Positions 8,652 to 18,587 are shown, counted from the stretch's first letter. The stretch is 64,000 bases of DNA from Shewanella gelidimarina (GCF_023283945.1 NZ_JAKIKW010000001.1:298807-362806); one strand, 5' to 3'. Program-made: numbers and translations. The notes: generated by a model not told the origin, from the sequence alone.

Positions 8652-9389
8652 CTAGGCGGTGGCTTGATTGGCTGGTGGGGTAAATTTATAGCCAACCCCC
8701 CAAACCGTTTTGACTAAGTCGGCGGTGGATGAACTTTGAGCTAATTTGTTACGTAAGCGATTGATATGAGTATTAACGGTATGTTCATAGCCAGAGTAGG
8801 AATAACCCCAAACGGCATCTAAAAGCTGCATGCGACTGAAAACCTGCTTAGGGTGCTGAGCAAGATAAAGTAATAGGTCAAATTCTCGAGCTGTGAGTGC
8901 TAAGGTTTCATTAAAGGCGATGACTTCACGGGTACTACAATTAATAGTGATGCCATTGAACTCTAATGAGTCATCTTGATGTTCTATCTGTTTACCTCGC
9001 CTCAGCAATGCTTTGACTCGAGCTCTGAGCTCTAACACGCTAAAAGGTTTTACAAGATAGTCATCAGCACCGGACTCTAGACCCAATACTACATCAGCCT
9101 CTGAGTCTCTCGCTGTCAGTAACATACAGGGGATCTCATTACCGGCTTCACGGATCTGTTGGCAAAGGGTAATGCCATCGCCGTCGGGTAACATTCTGTC
9201 CATTAAAATCAGATCTATCTGCTTGGTGGCGATGACTTGGCTAGCTTGTTGCAAAGTGGTGCAATGGGTGACTATATGATTCATGCTTTTAAGATTCAGC
9301 ATGACCAGCTTTGCTAAGTCTTGTTCATCTTCAATCAATAATATTTTCTTGCTTGAAACAGAGGTGAAAGTGGTATTCGATCTGTTCAT
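8652..9389 (-). CDS. OmpR-family response regulator
   Basis: 245 aa. The receiver domain (about 14-128) has the acidic pair in LLIEDEQD, the phosphoacceptor aspartate in LILMDRMLPDGDG, and the conserved lysine in YLVKPF. The C-terminal winged helix (about 145-238) has the OmpR pattern LTAREFDLLLYLA and VNTHINRLRNKL. GGGAGC upstream supports the ATG. It is the cognate partner of the kinase downstream. By position it probably controls the spondin-domain genes immediately upstream. Confidence 0.92.
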   Translation of the reverse strand: MNRSNTTFTSVSSKKILLIEDEQDLAKLVMLNLKSMNHIVTHCTTLQQASQVIATKQIDLILMDRMLPDGDGITLCQQIREAGNEIPCMLLTARDSEADVVLGLESGADDYLVKPFSVLELRARVKALLRRGKQIEHQDDSLEFNGITINCSTREVIAFNETLALTAREFDLLLYLAQHPKQVFSRMQLLDAVWGYSYSGYEHTVNTHINRLRNKLAQSSSTADLVKTVWGVGYKFTPPANQATA

Positions 9390-9486
9390 GACGAGCTCCC
9401 AAAGGCGATCCCTTTTAACAAGACCTACCTTTAAGAACTTTTATTTCGATAATTTTTTAATCAATTAATCAATTAAGCATTGGCGA

Positions 9487-10218
9487 CTATTTAGTGCGCG
9501 TGATCTTAATTATCATAACGGGATTATCGAAGCGATGAGAAGCTGACAGAACCGAATCAGCGAGTCCATCATCAGCACTGATTACACCAGGATGACCATG
9601 GACTTTGTCGTTATCATCTCGGACAGCATTAAAGCCTTCACCGCCATCAGCAGGCCCTGGTATTGTGCCTTTTTCTTCAGAGTTAGCTTCGGTGCCAGCA
9701 TCGTATGCAATGACTCGCAATGTGGTTGCATCATCAACAGCTAATGTTGAAAGGTTAAAACCTGTGGTGCCTGCGAAAGCATCATTAGTGTTAACGAGCA
9801 TGGTGACGATAGACAGGTCTGCTACGCTTGATTGCTCTAGGCTCATTGTTATTGATTGAGTGGCGCCTGGCACTAAGACACCGTCACCGCTAAAGAGCTC
9901 ATTGACCCCCGTTTCGCCAGTGAGTCCACTACTATCACCCGATTCTGCTAGGGTCTCGAGTGCAACACTGGCGGCCATGCCAGTACTCCACAGTCGACTA
10001 CCGCTCTCTTGAGCTACTACAGCGACCGGAGACATTGGCTGGTTAGCCGTTAAGTTGGTAATCATCACACTGTAGTCTTGCATCACAGGTGCCACGACTG
10101 GCGGCTGGACGGGTGCAGGTGAATCATTGTCGTTATCAGAGCAGCCCGCTAAGCTAATAGCTGCAAAGGCGATGATTGCCGTGGCACTGTATTTAAAGTT
10201 CAGTTTAGGATAGTTCAT
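9487..10218 (-). CDS. Spondin_N-domain lipoprotein
   Basis: 243 aa. The lipoprotein signal peptide has lipobox SLAGC (Cys26), followed by a D/N-rich linker. The rest is one bacterial spondin_N-type domain (about residues 48-240): opening beta-strand (YSVMITNLTANQPMSP), AVVAQE, then an acidic stretch with a conserved NDAFAG, YDAGTEANSE, and HGHPGV near the end. In eukaryotes this domain occurs in extracellular matrix proteins; in bacteria its function is poorly known. AGGAGA supports the start. It lies 11 bp after the second spondin gene and upstream of the two-component genes. Confidence 0.8.
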   Translation of the reverse strand: MNYPKLNFKYSATAIIAFAAISLAGCSDNDNDSPAPVQPPVVAPVMQDYSVMITNLTANQPMSPVAVVAQESGSRLWSTGMAASVALETLAESGDSSGLTGETGVNELFSGDGVLVPGATQSITMSLEQSSVADLSIVTMLVNTNDAFAGTTGFNLSTLAVDDATTLRVIAYDAGTEANSEEKGTIPGPADGGEGFNAVRDDNDKVHGHPGVISADDGLADSVLSASHRFDNPVMIIKITRTK

Positions 10219-10229
10219 GGATTGATCTC

Positions 10230-10931
10230 CTATTTCACGACAACAGTCACTCGAGCTACAGGGTTTAACCAGCGATGAATACGGCTGTCTAAATCACTTG
10301 TGCCAGCATTTACGTCAGTATCACCTAATACGCCAGGGTGAATATGGACTTTATCATTGCTACTGCTATCCATTACGCCAGTGGCGTTCATGCCACCATC
10401 GCCACCAGGTGCTGCTGGGATCCCAGGCGTTCCTACTGCTCCGCCACCATTAATGATCTCATCATTGGCCTCAGTACCGGCATCATAGGCATTAAGGGTA
10501 AAAGTATAAGTGCCAGCTTCCGTTGGGATCTTCCAAGCATCTAAGCCGACAAATGCATCGTTAGTCGGCAATACCATCGCGGTGATCGATAAGTGCGTCA
10601 TTTCTCCACTATCGAGCATGATGCTTTCAACTTTAGCACTCGGCGCCAGTAGTCCCATCGCAGGGTTGGCCATCGTCACACCGCCTGCACCTGTAACTGC
10701 AGCATCTAGATCGCCAATATCACCCCCTTCAGCCATTTTTTGTAGCGCAGGCGTTGCCATCTCACCCGCCTGAAATAGATGGCTATCCATATCATGTGCA
10801 GCAATGAGTAGCGGGGTGAAATAGTTACCGTGGGTTAGATTTGTCACACTGATCTCAAGCTCTGCAGCGGTCGCAGGCAGGCTCATTAAACTTCCTAGTA
10901 TGAGGGCTTTGGTTACATGGTTAACATTCAT
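10230..10931 (-). CDS. Spondin_N-domain exported protein
   Basis: 233 aa. A Sec signal peptide (about residues 1-22, ending PATAAE) precedes a spondin_N-type domain with the same landmarks as the neighbouring lipoprotein: LEISVTNLTHGNYFTP, LLIAAHD, TNDAFVG, YDAGTEANDE, and HIHPGVLGD. The N-terminal signal is of the non-lipidated type, so the pair is one soluble periplasmic or secreted protein and one lipid-anchored one. The gene is first in a minus-strand run spondin-spondin-RR-HK. Inference: the pair is a target, or part of the sensing input, of the two-component system. Confidence 0.8.
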   Translation of the reverse strand: MNVNHVTKALILGSLMSLPATAAELEISVTNLTHGNYFTPLLIAAHDMDSHLFQAGEMATPALQKMAEGGDIGDLDAAVTGAGGVTMANPAMGLLAPSAKVESIMLDSGEMTHLSITAMVLPTNDAFVGLDAWKIPTEAGTYTFTLNAYDAGTEANDEIINGGGAVGTPGIPAAPGGDGGMNATGVMDSSSNDKVHIHPGVLGDTDVNAGTSDLDSRIHRWLNPVARVTVVVK

Positions 10932-11258
10932 GGTATATCTCCGTTGTCTGAATAGTTAAAGCATGACAACGGGATATCACCTGAGTATCTCCAAATAATC
11001 ACAAAAGTATAACAATTGGTGGAGGGTCACTGTTTATGTCGAATTCCTTCGGGTTTAGTTGTCTTCTCAGTGTTGTATATTTATACCGTGGGCTAAATTA
11101 GCAGGACTAATTATAAAGAAAGCATACTTTTGCCGATTTTATCGGCGAGTGAACCTAGCATAGGTATTATCTAGTCGATAAATACGTTATTTTGCTCGAA
11201 AAATTAGAGCCGTAGTCAGTATTGCTGCTGGTTTCTAACCTATCGAAGCTGAGTAAAG
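10932..11258. other. Divergent promoter region
   Basis: Lies between the spondin operon (minus) and the GGDEF/EAL gene (plus). A perfect 6-bp hairpin GCCGAT-TTT-ATCGGC lies at 11132-11146 without a T-tail. No consensus operator is recognised. Confidence 0.4.
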
Positions 11259-13847
11259 ATGTATATTGGCAACAAAATAATTGTTTTTATTGTTGGGATT
11301 TGTATCCCCATTATGATCGCTGCCAGCTTTTGCTTGAACCTTTGGTTTGATGGTGAGGTGGTTTCGCTGCGCGGATATGCCGTCAGTAAAGAACTCGAGA
11401 GCATAGAAGATATCGTCAATAATGAGTTGCAACTGCTTGGTGCGGTCGCGTCGATTTATGCCGCGCCTATAAAGTCGCAAGTGCTTGATGATGTGAGGCA
11501 AAACAATGCACTTCTCAATGGCATAAATATATTTTTCTGGAACCATGGTCTGATTACCCCGCAGCTAGAGCAAGATAAACAACTCGCACTGGTGCTCCCA
11601 GATATCCCTGAACATCTGCTCAATAATACAGAGCTTGTCTCAGGCGCTTATTTTGATGCGCTGCATGAAACAGCCTATTTTATTAGCGTAAAGCCATTCT
11701 CAGCCGATAAAGCAGTTATTGCCGTTAAGGTGATTAAAGACAATTATCTTGCACTACGCGGTTTGCCTGGCTTTGTGAATCTGGCTCGAATGGAGTTAGG
11801 TTATGCCAGTGACGGCATCATCTTTAATGGTCAAAACATACAAGTAGATCTTGCTCTCCCTGCCTTCAATGAAGAGCTACCGGTATATGTCAATGTGACA
11901 TTTTCTAATGGATTCTTTGCTCGACTATCATCGCAATACAGCTGGATGGCGGCGGGAATGCTTTGCCTAGTGATGCTACTACAGCTGGTGACCTATCTAT
12001 GGTTAAAATTTGGATTTGTGAAACCATTTTATACCTTGACTGAGCAGTTAATCAGTATCAATCCAATGGCAAAAAATTATAAACCGCTAACTGTCGAAGG
12101 TGGGGCAGAGTTGAGTATTTTAACTCGCCGAATTAATGGATTACTGGCACGAATATACCGGCAGGAGATGCGGTCTAAAATCACACTGGAGTCGATTGCT
12201 GAAGCGGTTATATTGACTGACATTAACGCTAAAGTGGTCTATATCAACGCTTATGCAGAGCGACTACTCAAAGTTAAGAGTGCTAAAGCACTAGGTGAAA
12301 GTCCGCAGGTTCTACTGCGGGCCGGTGACCAATTTAATAATGATCTGAGCGAGTTTATGCAAAGTGGTGCGTCATTGCCTGAGTTTACGCAGATTGTACT
12401 GAATATCGATGCGCTTAAGGTGATGGAACGCAGCGTTAATAACCTGAGAAACCATAATGGCCAAGTGGTTGGGGTGGTGATTGTGTTAAGGGATATCACC
12501 CAAGAGGCGAAGCTTAAACAACAGTTACAACGTCGAGCCAACTACGATCAAGTCACCGGGCTGCTCAACCGCAGTGCGTTTGAAGATAAGCTAGAAACAT
12601 TGGCACAGAATGCCAATTCAATCGCGGTGGTTTATTTAGACTTAGAGCAGTTTAAATTGATCAACGATTCTTGCGGACATAACGCGGGTGACAAAATGCT
12701 TTATCTGGTTGCCAAAGCCATCGAGTCGAATCTATCTAGCGATCATCTACTGGCGCGTTTAGGCGGTGACGAGTTCGGCTTAGCCATTAAAGACACTTCG
12801 GCATTGAATATCGCTAAGTTACTTAAAAGCATTATCAATAATGTCTCAATGCAGGTGATGCATCATCAGCAAGAGCATTATCGAGTTGGGGTGAGTGTGG
12901 GAGTTTCTTATCGTCGCCAACAGAAAAAAGATGTATTGGAAATGATAAAAGATGCCGATATCGCCTGCCTTGCTGCAAAACGTAAGGGCTGTAATCAAAT
13001 TCATTTTTATGATGATAGCGATCAAGAGCTCTGTTATCAGCGTAATGCCCCTAAATGGGCGATGCGCATTGCCCCTAAATGGGCGATGCGCATTGCTCAG
13101 GCTATCGAGCATAACGAGCTTATTCTTTACTATCAAAAGATAGAGCAGCTTAGCTCGCAGTATCAGCGCAAACGACTGGAGGTTTTATTGCGGATCCAAG
13201 AACCTTGTGGGCGCATATTACCTCCAGCGCAATTTATCGCCGCCGCTGAGCGTTTTAAGTTGATGACAGAGGTCGATAAAGAGGTCATAAGGAAAACTTT
13301 TCTGTGGTTGTCACTGCGTGAAGAGCTTTGGCAAGACCATAGTTTGTCGATTAATCTGTCAGGTAATAGCTTGGGGGCCGAAGGTATGGTGAATTATATT
13401 TTGCAGCAACAGGCGCGGTTTAATATTCCAAGTTGCTGTATCTGTTTTGAGATCACCGAGACCAGTGCGATTCAAAATCATAGCCGCGCGATGGATATGT
13501 TACAACAGCTGCGCAAACGGGGTTTCTCGTTCGCGCTGGATGATTTTGGCAGTGGCTTTGCCTCTTACGGTTACCTAAAAGAGATGCCTGTTGATTACGT
13601 GAAAATCGATGGTTGCTTCGTCAAATCGTTAACAACCAATGCTAAAGACTATGCCATCGTAAAATCAATTCACGATGTGTGCAGGGTCATGGGTATCGAG
13701 ACCGTGGCGGAGTTTGTAGAAACCCAAGAGATTATTGTTAAGCTCAAGCTAATAGGGGTCAACTACGCTCAGGGTTATGCTATTGGTCGGCCACAGGCGC
13801 TAGAATCTTACCAGCCAATTAATGCGCTGCAACAACGGTCGGCATAG
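11259..13847 (+). CDS. Membrane PAS-GGDEF-EAL cyclic-di-GMP enzyme
   Basis: 862 aa. Transmembrane helix 1 is at about 5-28, a periplasmic sensory region runs to about 222, and helix 2 is at about 225-247. A linker and a PAS domain (about 305-420) follow, then GGDEF (about 430-590) with the intact ARLGGDEFG site. The EAL domain (about 610-855) has EVLLR in place of the canonical EALLR, NLSGNSL, EITE, DDFGSGFASYGYL, VKIDG and a late AEFVE, so phosphodiesterase activity is plausible and the ExLxR pattern is kept. An exact 24-bp tandem duplication at 13047-13094 repeats APKWAMRI between the GGDEF and EAL domains. A 63-bp gap separates it from the downstream SDR start. Confidence 0.88.
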   Translation: MYIGNKIIVFIVGICIPIMIAASFCLNLWFDGEVVSLRGYAVSKELESIEDIVNNELQLLGAVASIYAAPIKSQVLDDVRQNNALLNGINIFFWNHGLITPQLEQDKQLALVLPDIPEHLLNNTELVSGAYFDALHETAYFISVKPFSADKAVIAVKVIKDNYLALRGLPGFVNLARMELGYASDGIIFNGQNIQVDLALPAFNEELPVYVNVTFSNGFFARLSSQYSWMAAGMLCLVMLLQLVTYLWLKFGFVKPFYTLTEQLISINPMAKNYKPLTVEGGAELSILTRRINGLLARIYRQEMRSKITLESIAEAVILTDINAKVVYINAYAERLLKVKSAKALGESPQVLLRAGDQFNNDLSEFMQSGASLPEFTQIVLNIDALKVMERSVNNLRNHNGQVVGVVIVLRDITQEAKLKQQLQRRANYDQVTGLLNRSAFEDKLETLAQNANSIAVVYLDLEQFKLINDSCGHNAGDKMLYLVAKAIESNLSSDHLLARLGGDEFGLAIKDTSALNIAKLLKSIINNVSMQVMHHQQEHYRVGVSVGVSYRRQQKKDVLEMIKDADIACLAAKRKGCNQIHFYDDSDQELCYQRNAPKWAMRIAPKWAMRIAQAIEHNELILYYQKIEQLSSQYQRKRLEVLLRIQEPCGRILPPAQFIAAAERFKLMTEVDKEVIRKTFLWLSLREELWQDHSLSINLSGNSLGAEGMVNYILQQQARFNIPSCCICFEITETSAIQNHSRAMDMLQQLRKRGFSFALDDFGSGFASYGYLKEMPVDYVKIDGCFVKSLTTNAKDYAIVKSIHDVCRVMGIETVAEFVETQEIIVKLKLIGVNYAQGYAIGRPQALESYQPINALQQRSA
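13047..13094 (+). repeat. Two exact 24-bp tandem repeat units inside the GGDEF/EAL gene
   Basis: Units 13047-13070 and 13071-13094 are identical and in frame, and each encodes APKWAMRI. The duplication lengthens the GGDEF-EAL junction by eight residues. Confidence 0.95.
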
Positions 13848-13910
13848 CGATAGTTGCGGTTTAACGCTTTATATGTGAGTTTGGGGTATCGCGATAAATT
13901 TAGGTTAAAT

Positions 13911-14714
13911 ATGAATAGCTTCAAAGACAAAGTCATTATTGTTACGGGGGCGTCAGAAGGTATTGGGCGTGCCTTAGCCATTGCGCTTGCGCCCTTAGGT
14001 TGTCAGTTAGTGATCAGTGCTCGTAATCAACAGCGATTAGCGTCCTTAGCATCGGAGCTCACAATATTAGGATTGCCGCCTTTGGTCTGTGCAGCCGATT
14101 TAGCGCAACAGTCACAGTGCAAAAATTTAATTGAAACATGCATAGCGCGTTTTGGGCGTTTAGATATTCTAATCAATAATGCCGGCATGACAATGTGGTC
14201 ACGCTTTGATGAACTGACAGACTTAAGCGTGTTATCTCAAATCATGCAGGTAAACTATTTGGCACCAGCTTATCTTAGTCATGCCGCGATCCCTCATCTG
14301 AAACAGACTCAAGGCCAGATTGTTGCCGTGGCTTCCATTACTGGAATGACAGGAGTACCCGCTCGTAGCGGTTATGCCGCCTCTAAACATGCGGTGATTG
14401 GCTTTTTTGATTCGTTGAGAATTGAGTTAAGCGACGATAATGTTGCGGTGACGGTAATCTGCCCAGATTTTGTTGTTACTCAAACCCATAAAAGAGCCCT
14501 AGATAGTCAAGGATTACCTTTGGGGACCACGCCAATGCAAGAGTCTAAGATCATGACGGCTGACCGATGTGCACAGCTAATGCTACCCGCAATAGCGCAG
14601 CGTAAACGACTGTTGATAACCTCATTTAGAGGTCGTATAGGACGTTTTTTAAAAATAATCGCCCCCGGCCTGATCGACAAAATCACTCGTAATGCCATTG
14701 CGTCAGGCCGTTAG
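13911..14714 (+). CDS. Short-chain dehydrogenase/reductase
   Basis: 267 aa from the ATG at 13911, which gives MNSFKDKVIIVTGASEGIG. The longer reading from a TTG at 13854 adds a non-SDR leader and is less likely. A Rossmann fold carries the glycine motif TGASEGIGRA, an NNAG motif (LINNAG), catalytic Ser in VASITG, and YAASK as the Tyr-Lys pair. The C-terminus is basic and hydrophobic, as in the DltE/YqjQ-like classical SDRs. The substrate cannot be deduced. It sits alone between the cyclic-di-GMP gene and a convergent small gene. Confidence 0.85.
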   Translation: MNSFKDKVIIVTGASEGIGRALAIALAPLGCQLVISARNQQRLASLASELTILGLPPLVCAADLAQQSQCKNLIETCIARFGRLDILINNAGMTMWSRFDELTDLSVLSQIMQVNYLAPAYLSHAAIPHLKQTQGQIVAVASITGMTGVPARSGYAASKHAVIGFFDSLRIELSDDNVAVTVICPDFVVTQTHKRALDSQGLPLGTTPMQESKIMTADRCAQLMLPAIAQRKRLLITSFRGRIGRFLKIIAPGLIDKITRNAIASGR

Positions 14715-14732
14715 CGAATCAATTAATCTCGG

Positions 14733-14951
14733 TTACTTATTAAGATGCTTAACGATAGCGGCAGCCGCATCCTCTTTAGTCGTTGCACTTTTGGTTGGTT
14801 CAATGGTTATCGCTGGCGTATGGCCAGTCATATTTTCTGCAATATGTAACCAATCTGGGTGCCAATAAAATGAGGTGCCCGCTAAGGTATCCCAGTTATG
14901 GACGCCAGATGTTTCGCCTTGATAGACAAGATCGCCAAGTGAATATTTCAT
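14733..14951 (-). CDS. Small conserved-looking protein of unknown function
   Basis: 72 aa, soluble, with no signal peptide or cysteine. It is rich in aromatic residues in the first half (FYWHPDWLHI) and has a lysine/alanine-rich helical end. A possible CRP site lies about 82-97 bp upstream. I do not recognise the family. Protein-like composition and a clean position between genes support a real gene, but the evidence is modest. Confidence 0.55.
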   Translation of the reverse strand: MKYSLGDLVYQGETSGVHNWDTLAGTSFYWHPDWLHIAENMTGHTPAITIEPTKSATTKEDAAAAIVKHLNK

Positions 14952-15032
14952 AATTAACCCCTATCTAGTGATTTGCTTGGATTCATATTATTTTTTAGAA
15001 TAAATATAGTGCGCTTTGAGTGTAGCTTTTTT

Positions 15033-15048
15033 TGTTACTTTGATCACA
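15033..15048 (-). promoter_or_regulatory. Possible CRP site
   Basis: On the minus strand this reads TGTGA-TCAAAG-TAACA, nine of ten half-site bases of the CRP consensus TGTGA-N6-TCACA, with flanking A/T. It lies 82-97 bp before the small gene at 14733-14951. The rest of 14952-15311 holds only the terminator at 15253-15276. Confidence 0.4.
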
Positions 15049-15248
15049 AATGTACTTATTTTTAGAGGTTGATTGTTGTGTGGGTAAAGCTAAGCATCTG
15101 GCAGCAGTGAATTAAAATGAAACCGCGAAGTGATATCGCATGGCTCGGCGGTTGTTTTTTACTACTGGCAATGTGAGCTGCTCTCTCTCGTGATAGCGTC
15201 TCGGTGCTAGAGTGTATATCGACTCATTTTTAGCGCTAAACAGGCATG

Positions 15249-15276
15249 AAAAAGCCCAGCGAACTGGGCTTTTTTA
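15249..15276 (-). terminator. Bidirectional-looking terminator after purD
   Basis: AGCCCAG-CGAA-CTGGGCT forms a 7-bp stem with a tetraloop, flanked by A-runs on the left and T-runs on the right, so it can terminate on either strand. It sits about 36 bp beyond the purD stop. Confidence 0.85.
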
Positions 15277-15311
15277 TCTAACGTCTAATGTTCAGCGTTC
15301 AGCTAAAGGCT

Positions 15312-16613
15312 CTAGCGGTTGCCATTTTCACGAGCGATAGCACGGTAGGCGATATCGGTACGAAAATACACGTCATCCCAATGGATAGCGTCAACCAATT
15401 GGTAAGCAGATGCCTGTGCTTCGGTCACAGTATTGCCCAAAGCGGTAGCGCATAGCACACGGCCGCCATTGGTCACAACTTTGCCATCTTGCATGCTGGT
15501 GCCAGCATGAAACACTTTCGCATCGTTATTGCCTAAGTCTAAACCCTCAATCACATCGTGCTTTCGATATGCATCTGGGTAACCGCCAGCGGCTAATACC
15601 ACACCGACAGCTGCACGTGAATCAAACTCTGCGGTCACTTGATCTAGCTCGCCACGAGTTGAGGCTAAACACAGCTCTACTAGATCAGATTTAAGACGCA
15701 TCATAATCGGCTGAGTTTCTGGATCGCCAAAGCGGCAGTTGTACTCAAGTACTTTTGCGCTGCCATCAGGTGAAATCATCAAGCCAGCATATAGGAAACC
15801 GGTGTAAACATTACCTTCTGCGGCCATGCCATCAACCGTTGGACGAATAACGTGAGCCATAGTCCAATCGTGTACGGCTTGAGTCACAACAGGGGCGGGG
15901 GAGTATGCCCCCATACCGCCTGTGTTTGGACCATGATCGCCATTGTCGCGTGCTTTATGATCTTGGCTGGTGGCCATTGCAAGAATGTTCTTGCCATCAA
16001 CCATCACGATAAAGCTGGCTTCTTCGCCTTTTAGGAACTCTTCGATAACAACTCGAGAACCCGCTTCACCAAAGAGGTTACCGGCCAGCATATCGTCAAT
16101 TGCCGCATTCGCTTCAGTTTGGTCAGCGGCAATAATCACGCCTTTACCTGCCGCTAAACCATCAGCCTTAATCACGACCGGGTAACCCGTTGTCGCGGTT
16201 AATTCTGTTACATAAGCCTTAGCTGGCGCAATGTCGGTAAAGTTTGAGTAAGCCGCGGTTGGAATATTGTGGCGTGCTAAAAAGTCTTTAGTGAAAGCTT
16301 TAGAAGATTCTAGTTGCGCCGCACCTTGAGTTGGGCCAAAAATGGGCAAGCCGGCTTCATTGAACGCATCTACAAGCCCCAATGCGAGTGGGACTTCAGG
16401 GCCTACAATGGTAATAGCCACTTTTTGCTCTGCTGCGAAAGCCACCAATGCAGTGATCTCTTCAACGTTAATCGCTACATTTTCTAGCTTTGGCTCTAAA
16501 GAGGTGCCTGCATTACCGGGCGCCACAAAAACGGTTTCAACTTGTGCTGATTGCGCCGCTTTCCATGCCAATGCATGTTCACGACCGCCGCCACCTATTA
16601 TTAATACTTTCAT
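15312..16613 (-). CDS. purD: Phosphoribosylamine-glycine ligase
   Basis: 433 aa, the normal length. It catalyses ATP-dependent joining of glycine to phosphoribosylamine in de novo purine synthesis, in the cytoplasm. It begins MKVLIIGGGGREHALAWKA and has the ATP-grasp features VIKADGLAAGKGV, GEEASFIVMVDG, NTGGMGAYSP and FGDPETQ. AAAAGG precedes the ATG. It lies 161 bp downstream of purH on the same strand, the usual gammaproteobacterial purHD order. Confidence 0.97.
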   Translation of the reverse strand: MKVLIIGGGGREHALAWKAAQSAQVETVFVAPGNAGTSLEPKLENVAINVEEITALVAFAAEQKVAITIVGPEVPLALGLVDAFNEAGLPIFGPTQGAAQLESSKAFTKDFLARHNIPTAAYSNFTDIAPAKAYVTELTATTGYPVVIKADGLAAGKGVIIAADQTEANAAIDDMLAGNLFGEAGSRVVIEEFLKGEEASFIVMVDGKNILAMATSQDHKARDNGDHGPNTGGMGAYSPAPVVTQAVHDWTMAHVIRPTVDGMAAEGNVYTGFLYAGLMISPDGSAKVLEYNCRFGDPETQPIMMRLKSDLVELCLASTRGELDQVTAEFDSRAAVGVVLAAGGYPDAYRKHDVIEGLDLGNNDAKVFHAGTSMQDGKVVTNGGRVLCATALGNTVTEAQASAYQLVDAIHWDDVYFRTDIAYRAIARENGNR

Positions 16614-16774
16614 TTTTTTACCTTTTGTCGTGGCTTCATCAGCCCTTGTACTGCATCAAACATACTCGTTTATTGGCGTATTTTTACCAACAAAATGGCG
16701 TGTGTCTTCTTTGTCCAAGAACTGATGACTTTGCGCTAAACTCTAAAAATATAATCCAGTTAAACTCATCTGGA

Positions 16775-18364
16775 TTAATGACGGAAGTGGCGCATACCTG
16801 TAAATACCATTGCCATGCCGTGCTCATCTGCAGCGTTGATAATCTCTTGGTCACGAATAGAGCCACCTGGCTGGATGATACAGCTAATACCAGCAGCGGC
16901 TGCAGCATCAATACCGTCACGGAATGGGAAAAACGCATCAGATGCCATCACTGAATCTTGAACGACTAGCCCTTCGTCAGCTGCTTTAATACCTGCCACT
17001 TTAGCGCTATAAACTCGGCTCATTTGGCCTGCGCCAACACCGATTGTCATGCTGTTCTTGGCGTAAACAATCGCGTTTGATTTAACAAACTTAGCCACTT
17101 TCCAGCAGAACATAAGATCTTTCATCTCGCTAGCAGTAGGTTGGCGCTTAGACACGATGGTAACGTCATTGACATCAACCATGCCTTGGTCGCGATCTTG
17201 CAGCAATAAGCCACCGTTAACACGTTTGTAATCAAGGCTGTTTGTCTTGCTAGCCCATTGTCCGCATTCAAGCACTCGTACGTTGACCTTTGCTGCAACA
17301 ATGTCGCGTGCTGCTTGGCTAACAGATGGGGCAATGATCACTTCAACAAATTGACGCTCAACAATCGCTGCTGCGGTGGCTGCATCTAACTCGCGGTTAA
17401 AGGCGATAATGCCACCAAACGCTGACGTTGGGTCGGTTTGGAATGCACGGTTATAAGCTTCTAACAGGTTTTCACCAATCGCCACACCACAAGGGTTAGC
17501 ATGTTTCACGATGACACATGCTGGCTCATTAAACTCTTTAACACATTCAAGTGCTGAGTCCGTATCGGCAATATTGTTATAGGACAATGCCTTGCCTTGC
17601 AACTGAACGGCAGTTGCAACAGAGGCTTCATCGATATGGGTATCAACGTAAAAAGCCGCTGTTTGATGGCTATTTTCGCCATAACGCAGATCTTGCTTTT
17701 TAACTAATTGAGTATTGTAAGTGCGTGGGAACTTGGAGTCTTCATGACACTCGTCTTTGCTATGTGCAGGGACTTTAGTGCCGAAGTAGTTAGCGATCAT
17801 GCCATCATATGCAGCAGTGTGCTCAAACGCCGCAATCGCGAGATCAAAACGTGTTTCCAGCGTAGTACTGCCGTTATTTGCGGTCATTTCTGCAATAACA
17901 CGGCCGTAGTCGTTAGCGTTAACCACGATGGTAGTATCTTTATGGTTTTTAGCGGTTGAGCGAACCATCGTTGGGCCGCCAATATCGATATTCTCGATAG
18001 CGTCCGCAAGGGTGCAACCTTCTTTTGCGACGGTTTCTGCAAATGGATATAAATTAACAGCAACCAAATCGATAGGGTTGATGTTGTTTTGTTCCATTAC
18101 AAGTTCGTCTATACCACGGCGTGCCAAAATTCCACCATGCACTTTAGGGTGCAAAGTTTTGACACGACCATCCATAATTTCTGGGTGGCCAGTATAATCC
18201 GATACTTCAATGACTGGCACACCATTATCTGCCAATAGGCGGGCCGTGCCACCAGTAGAAAGTAGCTCAACACCTTGAGCATGCAACGCTTGTGCAAACT
18301 CTAAGATTCCGGTTTTATCTGAAACGCTTAATAGCGCGCGACGAATAGGTCTGGCTTTATTCAT
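16775..18364 (-). CDS. purH: Bifunctional AICAR transformylase/IMP cyclohydrolase
   Basis: 529 aa. It carries out the last two steps of IMP synthesis. The N-terminal MGS-like cyclohydrolase domain (about 1-200) has [20 protein letters not shown] and [11 protein letters not shown]. The C-terminal AICAR transformylase domain (about 200-529) has [27 protein letters not shown] and KSNAIVYAK. It is the first gene of the purHD unit. A CGTTTGCG element upstream may be half of a PurR operator. Confidence 0.97.
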   Translation of the reverse strand: MNKARPIRRALLSVSDKTGILEFAQALHAQGVELLSTGGTARLLADNGVPVIEVSDYTGHPEIMDGRVKTLHPKVHGGILARRGIDELVMEQNNINPIDLVAVNLYPFAETVAKEGCTLADAIENIDIGGPTMVRSTAKNHKDTTIVVNANDYGRVIAEMTANNGSTTLETRFDLAIAAFEHTAAYDGMIANYFGTKVPAHSKDECHEDSKFPRTYNTQLVKKQDLRYGENSHQTAAFYVDTHIDEASVATAVQLQGKALSYNNIADTDSALECVKEFNEPACVIVKHANPCGVAIGENLLEAYNRAFQTDPTSAFGGIIAFNRELDAATAAAIVERQFVEVIIAPSVSQAARDIVAAKVNVRVLECGQWASKTNSLDYKRVNGGLLLQDRDQGMVDVNDVTIVSKRQPTASEMKDLMFCWKVAKFVKSNAIVYAKNSMTIGVGAGQMSRVYSAKVAGIKAADEGLVVQDSVMASDAFFPFRDGIDAAAAAGISCIIQPGGSIRDQEIINAADEHGMAMVFTGMRHFRH

Positions 18365-18419
18365 TGTAGGTATAGGGTCCAGTAGTTATTTTAAGGATCT
18401 TTCGGAAAACAGAACAGTA

Positions 18420-18434
18420 TCGCGTTTGCGAACG
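18420..18434 (-). promoter_or_regulatory. Possible PurR half-operator upstream of purH
   Basis: Contains CGTTTGCG, one exact half of the PurR consensus ACGCAAACGTTTGCGT, within the imperfect inverted repeat GCGTTTGCGAACGC, 56-70 bp before the purH start. The other half does not match the consensus, so this is tentative. Confidence 0.3.
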
Positions 18435-18587
18435 CCTACACTGCTTTCCAAAAGTCCCTCAATTTACTCTCCCGTCACGGCGCGCGTATTTTAACGCAGT
18501 TTTATCCTTGACGGTGTTTTTTTCTGCGCGATTTCACAATACGGTAAACAGAACAAGCATTGATCCCATTTTTTGTTCAAGATAGCC

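Noticed and set aside
16490-16954. 154-codon plus-strand frame across the purD-purH gap
   Set aside because: It is the reverse of purD and purH coding ends, with no start signal and no domain.
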